Positions 52,401-61,025 of a DNA stretch of 64,000 nt are shown here, one piece after another. The translations under genes were made by a program, and so were the position numbers. Source of the stretch: Buxus sempervirens (lineage: Eukaryota > Streptophyta > Magnoliopsida > Buxales > Buxaceae); assembly GCA_947561395.2 (NCBI GenBank), contig OX387190.1:30126858-30190857 (forward strand), written 5' to 3'. Positions within the stretch are counted from its first letter, which is position 1. Each line of letters begins with the position of its first letter. The notes below the pieces were generated by a model. It was not told where the DNA came from, searched no databases, and saw nothing but the letters and a program-made list of their open reading frames with translations.

Positions 52401-54574
52401 CACGTCGGGTTTTTTCCCTCATTTATATCATTTCCATCTTTTTACTGATCAAAAAAAAAAATTTAAGACTTGCTTTGCGCATCTGACATCTATTTACATG
52501 ACCTCCTTGACCATGCACTTATCGTCAGATTTATTCTCTTTTCTTTGCTTATTTGGTAAGATAAAGAAAATTTTATTAGGAAAGAAAAAACTAAGAAGAT
52601 GTAAAATTGAAAAACTACACAAGATCCCTCCACTATTAAAATTCTAATATCTTCACTAGAAGTTTCTTGCATCAATTCATTCACTATCTCTCAAAGTGGT
52701 TTTTAATGACTTCCCCCATCCCTAAATGGGGGAAGTCAAAAAAGTTAGTGTATTAAATTTTCAATAACTTAATGCAATATTGCTAATTTCTTTAGCACCT
52801 ATAATGTTATTATTGTGTCTTATGGTAATAAACCTATGGATCTTTTTTTTGTTTTCACTCATCAGAACCAGTGTCTAAAGTTTCGGCATGTGCCGCTAAA
52901 ATTTCGTTTTTTTGGAGGTAACGATGCGTTTCTGAGGGAAAAATCGCTTAATTGCATCGTTGGCAATTTTTGGTAGCGTGTCAACGAAACGGGACGGCGT
53001 GCGAAGCGAAACGGGCGAAACAGGGGAGGGAAATGAAAATTTGTTCACTTTTTATTGGCGAAACGGAACGGCTTGCCGACGAAACAGAGCGGCGTGCCAA
53101 CAAAATTTCCCCAAAATCCAATTTTGGTCCATTTCATTTTGGGCGATGGGCGGCACTCCCATCGGCACCAAAACGGTAAACCTTGAGAACAATTTAAGCT
53201 ACTAACAATGTTCTTTATCTTTCCTAGAGTACGAAGGTCCAAATTAGCACAAACTCACTTCCATCCCATCCAGCCTCCCAAAAGCATATTGTCTTAGTTA
53301 CCGTTTCGTAACATCCACCAACCCTAAGATTTCTTCTAGGCAAAGTCCACATGTTCCAATTAGCTAGGCAAATCCTCCTTTCTTGGGACATCTTCTTTAC
53401 ATGCTTCTGCCTCGTCCTTTGTGAAAACTCTTACCTACTTTCCACTGAAACCATGTGTGTTTGCTGCATTTGGTTACTCAAAAATGTTAGAAACAACCTT
53501 TGCTTATTTGTCACGATATCCACGTCTTGATACAATGCATCATTTCCAGAGAATACCCGAGCATACAATCAAAATAAGAACCAAGATCCATGGTTTAAGA
53601 TGTCAACAAAATTATATTATCCATAATTCAACAGATCCAGAAAGTATCTGAGTTGATTGCTAATTTAAGACAATTATCCTCGTTTATGGGCTTTGAGAAC
53701 CACAGTGCATAGAAAGACACTTAGACAATTTCAGATGTAAGACAAACTAGGACAAATGAGATTTACAGGAATGTAACGCAATATATAGTACTCTTCTGTC
53801 AAAAAAAATTTAAAAAAAAAAAAAACAAACAAAATGTGAGAACTGCTGCACCCTCAAATGAAAAAGAGCAATGGCAAGAACAAAATCGAAAGCCAAGCTG
53901 CCAGAAAATATACCTCTGCTATTGATGTTGCCACACTCAGCCCAGCCAATTCCTGCAAATACAATCACGATAAGGACGTCATAGCAGCTAATTAAATGCA
54001 GCATTTGCAAGAAAAGGGGAAGCGCGTCAAAGGAGAAAAAAATAACGAAAATAGAAAAAAAATAGAAGTATATACATGAAGTAGAAATGGGAGTAACTGA
54101 CCATCAGTTGATCGACGTTAAACCCAAGAGGACCCATGAGGATCTCGTCAATCTCAGCCGCTTCTCTCTGCGAAAGATAAGAAACAGACTCCGGATTCTG
54201 CAAATTCTCAAGAGACGAAATGACCTTATCCCCCATTTTGGCTCTCACTTCAGCAGATCTCGAACAAAACCTCCTCGACTTCAAACCTAATAAACCCTAC
54301 ATTCATCAAGTGTTAGAAGAGAACCAGTTAACGATCGGCTGGTTAGTTAATTTGTTAGTTACTACATAAAATGATAAATAAAGAGAGAGAGAGAAAGGGT
54401 TACCGAGGAGAAAGAAATAAAAGGAGAGAGAGAAGAAGAAGAAGAAGAAGAGTTCTGGAAAGAACGAATTGATTTGGAGGGAAGAAGAGGTGGGCAAGAC
54501 GAGACGTTGCGCATAACACAAAGAGCTTGGGTGAGAAGACAAGTCATGGTTCGCTTGCTTTTCCATGAGACCAT
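34432..54574 (-). CDS. PDX3: NAD(P)HX epimerase / pyridox(am)ine 5'-phosphate oxidase fusion, plastid type
   Basis: Fourteen exons give 1659 bases, 552 aa: 54404-54574, 54102-54296, 53914-53952, 50713-50880, 50487-50592, 40503-40669, 40100-40342, 39774-39862, 39441-39491, 38695-38785, 37615-37719, 37450-37520, 34633-34728 and 34432-34498. All borders are GT/AG and frame is kept throughout. Residues 1 to about 90 are Ser-rich and transit-peptide-like. About 92-330 is the YjeF_N epimerase domain ([32 protein letters not shown] at 150-165, [29 protein letters not shown]), which repairs hydrated NAD(P)H. About 350-552 is the FMN-dependent PNP/PMP oxidase ([72 protein letters not shown]), which makes pyridoxal 5'-phosphate. 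Domain order and length match Arabidopsis PDX3 (about 530 aa). Intron 5 is 9817 bp and intron 3 is 3033 bp; both hold LINEs. Confidence 0.96.
41065..41385. repeat. Left part of a 287-bp tandem duplication in PDX3 intron 5
   Basis: The unit 41065-41351 begins ATGACAAAAAACTATACGAA and is followed by a second copy of its first 33 bases (41352-41385). There the L1-type LINE interrupts it. The rest of the second unit continues at 47676-47925 beyond the LINE. Confidence 0.85.
43923..46334 (+). repeat. Solo LTR (2.4 kb) inserted in the LINE
   Basis: The block starts TGTCAGAACCCC and ends GTTCCCACA, flanked by ATCTT at 43918-43922 and 46335-46339, the 5-bp duplication of an LTR-element insertion. 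A TATA-like TATAAAATGAGGG lies at about 44308. The region 45400-46080 is made of about 135-bp degenerate repeats. The large size and the GATGGCGACTCC word near its right end suggest a Ty3-gypsy (Tat/Ogre-like) source, which is uncertain. No internal domain remains, so it formed by LTR-LTR recombination. It is a fossil. Confidence 0.8.
45400..46080 (+). repeat. About 135-bp tandem sub-repeats in the solo LTR
   Basis: Four to five degenerate units share TTTAGAAATTTGTAAATATT, AATAATTCTCTTGTATAAAA and GTTTCCTTTTTAGGATTTG in the same order. Clear starts lie near 45555, 45694, 45826 and 45972. They are extremely AT-rich. Confidence 0.85.
47676..47925. repeat. Right part of the 287-bp tandem duplication
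   Basis: From TTCTATGTGTGCAC to TATAAATCTATTTAT this repeats 41104-41345 with scattered differences and small length changes in A runs. It continues the second unit of the duplication after the LINE insertion. Confidence 0.85.
48800..50471 (+). mobile_element. RTE-type LINE, heavily decayed, in PDX3 intron 5
   Basis: Plus-strand fragments match the plant RTE reverse-transcriptase region. Near 49900 the peptide [20 protein letters not shown] corresponds to the family pattern FADDIVLVDESREGVNAKLE. At 50265-50400 [20 protein letters not shown] corresponds to MLYGxECWxxKKQHVxKMxV, followed by [13 protein letters not shown] (family WMCGxTRKDKIRN). Many stops and shifts are present. Ends could not be fixed; the left limit is a guess. 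Orientation is opposite to the host gene. Confidence 0.6.
48925..49256. repeat. 166-bp direct tandem duplication
   Basis: Two adjacent 166-bp copies (48925-49090 and 49091-49256) both start TTAAAGAAAGAAAYAAAGAA and end AAAAATAGKAAAGGC, differing at scattered bases. They contain ACTTCAAAAATTATTAAATG, which may derive from the RTE-type element. Confidence 0.9.
51560..52461 (+). mobile_element. L1-type LINE 3' fragment in PDX3 intron 3
   Basis: A 249-codon ORF (51562-52311) reads through the end of ORF2. It has [20 protein letters not shown], then the zf-RVT domain ([40 protein letters not shown]), then [14 protein letters not shown] 3' UTR and an A11 tail (52451-52461) follow. It is of the same family as the LINE in intron 5 (which has [20 protein letters not shown] at the matching place), but in the opposite orientation and 5'-truncated to about 0.9 kb. 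The open frame over the whole fragment suggests a younger insertion than the intron 5 copy. Confidence 0.9.
52869..53193. repeat. Possible hAT-like MITE in PDX3 intron 3
   Basis: The left end is CAGTGTCTAAAGTTTCGGC. The right end, ACGGTAAACCTTGAGAACA, reads in reverse complement like the same terminus (TGTTCTCAAGGTTTACCGT). The inside is unusually CpG-rich, with many AACGGG/AACGGC words, unlike the surrounding intron. No clear target duplication was found. Confidence 0.4.
54436..54456 (-). repeat. Trinucleotide repeat coding the Ser run of the PDX3 leader
   Basis: An AAG/GAA-type triplet run on the plus strand lies in exon 1 of the PDX3-type gene and encodes a run of Ser in the putative transit peptide. 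Triplet slippage here would change leader length without shifting frame. Confidence 0.8.
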
Positions 54575-55445
54575 CGTTATCCTACGATGCAATTTACAAA
54601 TTCAGGATCCTTAAAACCCTGATGGTTCATGAAAGCCCAGAAGGGGCCCGTTCGCTTCCTGACATTGTTTTCTTCTGTCGAACTTTTTTTTTGATGAAAT
54701 TCTGTCGAACAATCTGGAAAAGATTTTAGTAACGGTAAATTTTTTCTTTCGTTATTTTCTTTTTTTTTTTTTTGGTAATGCTTTCGTTATTTTCTTTCAA
54801 ACACAAGGAAACTTGTAAGACAATAATTATTAAAGCCGAGATTATAATAGAAGCGCCTACCTAATAGGGGATGCAAGTTATGTCGATTTGGATTGGGTTT
54901 CAAAGAATATGGTTCAGATCTGGTTTTAACATTTGTAACCCAAATAAATTTGACTCATTTTTGGGTTGATGTCTTAATTAAACTGACCAAATAGTAATCC
55001 AACTTATAAATGTGTATTTATTAATTTATTTACAATTTGCATGCCAAAGTTATGATCTAAATACCAAACTTATCTTTAGGCTTAATCTTATAAAACATAA
55101 AGGTTAGTAAACTCATACGCGTCAAATTTAATATTTAATGTGTTAAATTCATCTAAACTAACTTCAACTGAATTGAATATTATAAATTTGTTTGAGTTGG
55201 TTCAATTTTAGGGTTTTAAACTTCATTTCAATTTTTTTTCTCTGTTGGTGCAAAAGAGATTGCTTCTCGGTTCAATTCAATTTGGTTTTAGGTTGCCAGT
55301 ACAAAACCTTGGTTTAGTGTTGAGTTGATGTCAACCCGAATCAAACTGAACTGAGCTTTTTTTTTTCATCAAAAAAAAAACTGAACTGCATAAAAACGTG
55401 CATTGGAAACCACCTATGACATGCATCCGTTGCACCATTAATTTT

Positions 55446-55475
55446 GGATTCACATCACCTGCTGGGTGCCTAGCA
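55446..55475 (+). repeat. Fold-back MITE, copy C, one end only
   Basis: The 30 bases from GGATTCACATCACCTGCTGG to CTAGCAC match the end of the other two copies. The rest of the element is missing, so this is a truncated remnant about 0.7 kb from copy B. Confidence 0.75.
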
Positions 55476-56192
55476 CTTTTATATGGGTTTAGGTTCGTAT
55501 AGGATTGTAATATTTGCAGTATTACACATACCACCCGAGTTCAATTAGAATTCCCTTAAAATTCTGAGTTACTTATATTCATATATTGTTTGCACTGGTG
55601 AATTGATGAATTTATCTTAAAAAGTCATTTTAGTTTATTTTTTAAAATAAATACACCAATCACAAGGCCCGTGCATAAACAATATATGTAAGAAATTAAG
55701 CGCAAACGATTTTTGCCCGTTATTTGTAGATTATATTTCTTCATTTTTCCTTATAGTGATATTATTTTAGAATTACTTATTATGCAATTTTTATTAAGGC
55801 CATGTTTGTTTCTTGGTAAAACCATTAAAAAGAAGACATTTTTTCTAGTTTTTTTTCCCAATGTTTCTTCTGTGCTTAAACATTTTAGGAAAGGAGGAGA
55901 TAATTTTTTTCACAAAAATTAAAGTTATGAGAAACAACTTTTGAGCAGGAGTTATTTTTCAAATCTATACTAAATATAATTCAAGGTGCCCCTTTGGGAT
56001 TTGCAACAGCCCATGCACATCATCGTCAAGATACATTAACAAAAGAATATAATAGTAAAAAATGTATTAATTTTTCTGAAACTTAATAATTAATTATGCA
56101 ATTGTTTCTTCCTACGACGTGCACCTTGCTAATTATATATATAGTAAACGACTTTTAACGTTATATGCAAGTACTTTGGGTCAACCCGAATT

Positions 56193-56385
56193 GGATTCAA
56201 ATCACCTGCTGGGCGCCCAGCACTGCTGGGTGCCCAGCAGCCAATGGGAATCCCCCAAGGATGGGCCCCATTTAAAAAATGTGGCTTTTGTGTCAGGGCT
56301 GCCTTGACACAAAAGCCCCTTGGGGGATTCCCATTGGTTGCTGGGCACCCAGCAGTGCTGCGCGCCCAGCAGGTGATGTGAATCC
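56193..56385. repeat. Fold-back MITE, copy B
   Basis: This 193-bp near-perfect inverted repeat runs from GGATTCAAATCACCTGCTGG to GCAGGTGATGTGAATCC, with arms of at least 75 bases. An inner stem, CTTTTGTGTCAGG...TTGACACAAAAG, is also present. It belongs to the same family as copy A by its ends and by CCCAGCA and CCAATGGGA words at matching places. No target duplication is visible. It lies about 270 bases beyond the stop codon of the hydrolase gene, so it may be close to or within its 3' transcript. Confidence 0.85.
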
Positions 56386-56654
56386 TTTCTTTATATAATA
56401 GCATAGGTAATCAATATAAAATTTTCCATTTGCATCTTAGTTGGGAAAGGACATTCATATGGCAAAAACAATCATCATCCATAATTTGGTTGGTGGAGAT
56501 GTAAACTTCACCTAATCTTATAAGAACCCCAGCATGATAAATTTCTGTTTCAACATTACAAATTTCAGTATCCCAACAGGGTGCAGATAGAAGCACAACC
56601 ACTTTCACTTCATAAAATGATGCTAGTATTCTAAATCAACATATCATTCCAATT

Positions 56655-57834
56655 CTATTCCTCAGTATGCAGCATCCTTTGAATCTTCTCAATAAAATTA
56701 AGCATCATGTCCAAGGCCTTCTCATCTACAATTAAGAAAAAAAAAACAAAGTGGAAATTGTAGGAATGGGTACTGTAGACTGTAGTAAATCTGAATTCAA
56801 CTGATATAATTTGAGAATGCCAAAGAGTTACCAAGTTTGGGTACTGTGTGGCCTCTGGGGTGATGAATCACAATAGGGTTCACAAAGCATTCTAGGAGTG
56901 CAGTCCCATGTGGCTGTAAGAAATCCGTCTCACCTACAAAACATGTGTGAGTTCAGGGTTACATTCTTACAGATATTTGGAAAATGCTCATAATTTGTAT
57001 CATAACCAAATACATGTTTTTTTTTAATCTTTTATAACAGTATTTGACAGGTGAAGAAATGATACCCAGAAAGTGGACGGACGGGCATTCAACCGGAGAA
57101 GAAAATGCACTGTCGGCCAGTTTCGGCGAGCCGAAGTATTTCCCCCCAAACTTCGCCCCACTAATAATTATCACACATTTGATCTTGGGAACCTTCGTGA
57201 GAGCCACACCCTGTATTCATATATAAAGTTACTATAAATTTTCCTACCAACAGGAGGACAGACGACCGGCGAACGTTACCTGGGTTTGCATTCCAGGCAA
57301 AGCAGCCGCTAGCAGTGCCCCCTACATTTCCATTTTGAACAGAAAATTTTTGAAATTTCAGCAAGGAATATTATTGTTTAAAATATTAAATTCTTATCTT
57401 AAACTAAAAAAGGAAAAAAAGAAAATTAATACCTGAGAGAAACCCAGTAGACCATCGATGGGTCCATGCTTTATCATGCAATCTTCTATGAATGCTACAC
57501 ACTCCTCGAAGTTCCTGTACTCTGTAAAATCCTGCCAAAAATACCAAAAAAAAAAAATTAATAAGAGAAAAATGTTAGGGCCGCTATATAACATTTGAAA
57601 GACCTAAATTATGACCTTGTTGCCTTGAAACCACTCGTAATAGGGAGGATCGAAAATCCCTTCGACGTCAGACTTCCCTTGTGCCGGATAAGGAGCGTCT
57701 ACAAATACCAGATCGATCTTTCCCAGCACAGATTCCGGCCACCTCCCGACCAATTTTTTCAAGATTTCGGCACTCGTTCGGAAGCCATGAAGGCAGAGAA
57801 ATCTTGGTTTCCTTTCCTCTTGACTTCCACTCAT
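56655..57834 (-). CDS. FSH-type serine hydrolase (OVCA2/esterase family)
   Basis: Six exons total 678 bases, 225 aa: 57616-57834, 57433-57531, 57280-57321, 57066-57210, 56832-56933 and 56655-56725. All borders are GT/AG in frame. It is an alpha/beta hydrolase of the FSH1 family: RFLCLHGFRTSAEIL at the start, VFVDAPYPAQGKSDVEG, IFDPPYYEWFQ, nucleophile Ser105 in GFSQG (split across exons 2 and 3), catalytic Asp172 in GETDFL and His197 in PRGHTVP. The triad is complete and the length is typical of plant members (about 210-240 aa), so it should be active. Relatives hydrolyse short- to long-chain esters; the substrate is unknown, and some plant members are misleadingly labelled dihydrofolate reductase. 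No signal peptide is evident, so it is probably cytosolic. It lies head-to-tail between the PDX3-type gene and the GT61 gene. Confidence 0.94.
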
Positions 57835-58296
57835 CTTTTCTTCGCCGTATCTGTGTTTTTGGTTGGACGAAATTTATGGAAAGGCGAATTAACTTGCCAC
57901 AAATTCGCATGATTGGCTCACAAAGGAAAGGAAAGAAAAGCCGAATACCATTTTACTTTCCAAGTTTTCCCACCTGACCAGAGCAGCCTCAGAAGAGAAT
58001 TTATTGATTATTTTACCATGACAACTACTTATTCTATTTGGAGCCAATTTTTTTTTGGTGGGATATTTGGAGCCAAAATTGAACTGTACCGAATTTAACT
58101 GCAACGATTCAATTTAATCTTGGCCGTTAGATCCAATAACTTTGACCGTACAAAGTGTATAATGCGTTAATGAATGAAACATTGTACAGTTGGTTAGGCA
58201 GTGTTTAAAAACTTTTAGATATTACCAAAAAAAAAAAAGAAGTTTAAAAACTTTGATTTTGCGACCCATAAATTAGGTAGACTATAAAGCAGCTGC
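57835..58296 (-). promoter_or_regulatory. Upstream region of the hydrolase gene
   Basis: This 462-bp spacer separates the hydrolase start from the GT61 stop, both on the minus strand. It must hold the hydrolase promoter and the GT61 3' UTR. No specific motif is assigned. Confidence 0.4.
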
Positions 58297-59959
58297 TTAG
58301 CTGCTACAAGCACAACCATTTGGTTTCAAATGTTGTTTAATGGCATGGTTCTTGGTGGCTTCTTCCATCTTGTTAATCTTCACTTCATTGAGGACAGCTC
58401 TCGCCCACTCGGCAAAGTAGGTTTCATTGCACCCAATCTTACCACCCTTGTAGATAGAGAAGCAACGCCGATCGTCTTCCGGGTAGGGGCATTCCTCGCC
58501 GTTTGGGTCCCTCCATGCACCTTGATGTCTCAATCCGGACCAGCTTGCGAGCCACTGGAGCACATATTGACCTACACCAGCTAGCTTTAACCATCCTTTG
58601 GGGAAGAATTCCATCACGCTACTGTTCCTATCCATCAGGAACATGTTCGTTAACTGGGCCCCATGTGGTGATACCAGGATGTCCGTTGAACTCATTAACC
58701 TTACCTGATTCAATTAATCAATTCTCAGGCCATGAATACTCAAAGATCCCAACCAAATTTAGAACAGAGTTTCTCTCCGCCATGTTAATTAAAACTGAAA
58801 TACCAAATATGAAGAGAACATAACGAAGAGCAAAAAGGGATTTAATGATAATAACAACATTCAATTTCACCTGATCACAGAAGCTGAGGTTACTGGAATA
58901 AGCAACCATTGACCTGCACCCATCCACCTTCCTGCATTCCTTCTCAAAGATCCCAACCACAACCGATTCATTCCTGAACGATCTCGCCCCTGTCCTCATC
59001 AACATCGTCAACCCAATCACTGGCACTCCTTTCTCGTTAATCTCGGCGGCTCTACCCTCCAGGCTCACGTTGCAGTACACTCTCGCCTTACACCTCAACT
59101 GATCATACGCCTGCAGCCTCCTCTCCCTGGACATTCCACCTTCGTTGTGCCTCATCACAACAGCCTTCTCGAAACAAGCCGGCCCTTCGATCCCATCAAA
59201 CCCTTCGATCTTAAGTCGCCCACCGAAAGTCGCCTCCATCAGATTCGTCAGCCACGACCCCATCTTCGTCCTCAGCTCGCCCCAGTGGTATAGAACCCAA
59301 CGCGTGGGGGCGGCGCAACCACCAATCGTTCTGTGCCACGCCACGAACGGCACCACCGCGGAGAGGCCGTGCCACATGTTGCCGTAGTCGTAGTGATTGT
59401 AAGACACGAATGTGAGGCCCTTTAAGAGGGTGGTGTTGTGGGGGAGAGTCTCCGGCCAGGCTAAGGCGTAGGAGTTGCGTGCGCCGTCGTGGGTGTCACG
59501 ACCCATGATGCAAAGGAGTCTCCCCTTTGAGGATTCTGAAGGGAAGTACTGGTACTGGACTTCGCCTTCCTCGTGGGCGTCGAACATGGAGCTCATGAAC
59601 CATGTGTGGCCTTGCTGGGCGGTTTCGGCGTACCTTAGGTCTTTGAGCGGGAGAAACGTGACTGCCTGGCGTAGTTTAGCAGCCATGGATTTGAGCTCGA
59701 GAGAGCAGCTGAAGTTCAGATTGGGGTGAACAACTCTATCCCATTGTTGTAAGAAAGGCCACGGCGATGAAGAGGATGTGGAGTAAGGAGAATTAAATGG
59801 GGTTTTCAAAGATTGGATTTGGAAGAGGATGAAGATTACAACACAAGAGACGAAGATATATACGGAGAGTCTGGGAGAGCAGTAAGAGGAGAAGAGACTA
59901 CGTTGTTTCGGGGAGTGCTTGCTGGGGGATTTGTCTACTTCGGAAACGACTTTAGTCAT
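58297..59959 (-). CDS. GT61-family glycosyltransferase (DUF563), type II Golgi protein
   Basis: Two exons (58871-59959 and 58297-58704; intron 58705-58870, GT/AG) encode 498 aa. Residues 31-49 (LSVYIFVSCVVIFILFQI) form a single signal anchor after a short basic cytosolic tail. The lumenal part has many N-glycosylation sequons and the GT61 catalytic region, including WHGLSAVVPFVAWHR, SPHGAQLTNMFLM, MEFFPKGWLKLAGVGQYVL and CPYPEDDRRC. The family includes beta-1,2-xylosyltransferase (N-glycans), xylan arabinosyl/xylosyltransferases and EOGT-like enzymes. The domain spacing and C-terminus (ETYFAEWARAVLNEVK) are closest in memory to the At2g41640/At3g57380 group rather than classical XYLT, so the sugar donor and acceptor are not assigned. 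Length is normal and the gene looks intact. Confidence 0.93.
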
Positions 59960-61025
59960 TGCAAAAGATTAGATCAAGAATGTGCTAATGGTGGGGTTCA
60001 GAACTAGATGATGATCTGAGTACTGTAAAATGTGTATGATTTGATTTGATCGGCCTCTTTCCAGTGGAGAAAGGATGAGCCTGATACAGGGATCTGAGAT
60101 GTCTAACTTAAACCAAGCTAAGGGGAAGCCTTAATTACTTCAGAAAGAGAGCAAGTTCTTATGCGTGAAGGTGAAGCAGGATGGGGAACAAGCATATTTG
60201 ACGCCACCATTAGCAGAATAGAACCAGAAACCATAAGCAGATACATACTACTGCGAGGATAATGGATTGATTGCAGTGTAAGTAGACATGCAGAAATCCC
60301 GGATGCCACCACGTGATTTCTTTTGGATCGCTCGTCAAACTTCTTTGGCTTCCCGTAAAAGCATTTACCACTTATAATCAGCACTCGATTTCCAAGGAGA
60401 GCGTTCCTCTCGTTTCATTATCCAGAATTCTGCCAAGCAGGCAACACAAAAAGTGGATTTTCTAGAGGCCCAAACTTGAGCCCATTCTATGTAGTCGCCC
60501 AAAAAGAACACAAATGTCTGCTCAACACCGGAGCCATTTATCCGAGTGTGTAAAAAAAAAAAAACATATTGCAGGTTCGTTTCTAATTAAATTCCCAGCC
60601 TCCAAAAGTTAGCCCCAAGTTTCATTGCATTTATTCTTATAAAAAATAAAAAATAAAAGTTCATGGCATTTTCTTGGTGCTATGGTGATGGTCCGATCCC
60701 GACTAAAGTGGGATGATTGGTAGCTTTGCCTCAATCCATTATGCGGTAGGGAGGAAGCCACTATATGGTCACGTGTTGGGATGATTAGTAGCTTTGCCTC
60801 AGTCCATTATGCGGTAGGGAGCAAGCCACTATACGTGGTGGGTTGTGTTGTGGGTAGTGATTGTCGGCCACTACTTCTCTTCCATTTAATCAGAGTTTTG
60901 TGTTTATTTGAAAATTCCTCTGTTACGTTATGTTATTGGCTTTAATGAGAATTTTTTGGTTGAAGCTAGAAATTGGAATTGTTACATTGCCTCTGCTAAT
61001 GTGCAGGAAAATTTTGACTACTACA
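59960..61025. other. Spacer upstream of the GT61 gene, with a tandem duplication
   Basis: The left part should hold the GT61 promoter. An 88-codon minus-strand ORF at 60118-60384 is unrecognised and not supported by neighbours. A 68-bp duplication lies at 60710-60845. A splice-acceptor-like TGTGCAG near 61000 may mark an upstream exon border of the plus-strand gene that follows. Confidence 0.4.
60710..60845. repeat. 68-bp direct tandem duplication
   Basis: Copies at 60710-60777 and 60778-60845 share GGGATGATTRGTAGCTTTGC, CCATTATGCGGTAGGGAG and AAGCCACTATA, with a few differences towards the end. It is non-coding. Confidence 0.9.

Larger units (their letters stand above)
54575..56654. other. 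Upstream region of the PDX3-type gene and spacer to the hydrolase gene
   Basis: The region next to 54574 should hold the promoter and 5' UTR of the PDX3-type gene; the right end holds the 3' UTR of the hydrolase. Between them is AT-rich DNA containing one partial and one full copy of the fold-back MITE. No other gene is recognised. Confidence 0.4.

Noticed and set aside
60118-60384. 88-codon ORF on the minus strand upstream of the GT61 gene
   Set aside because: It has no recognisable domain, no partner exons and lies where a promoter is expected.
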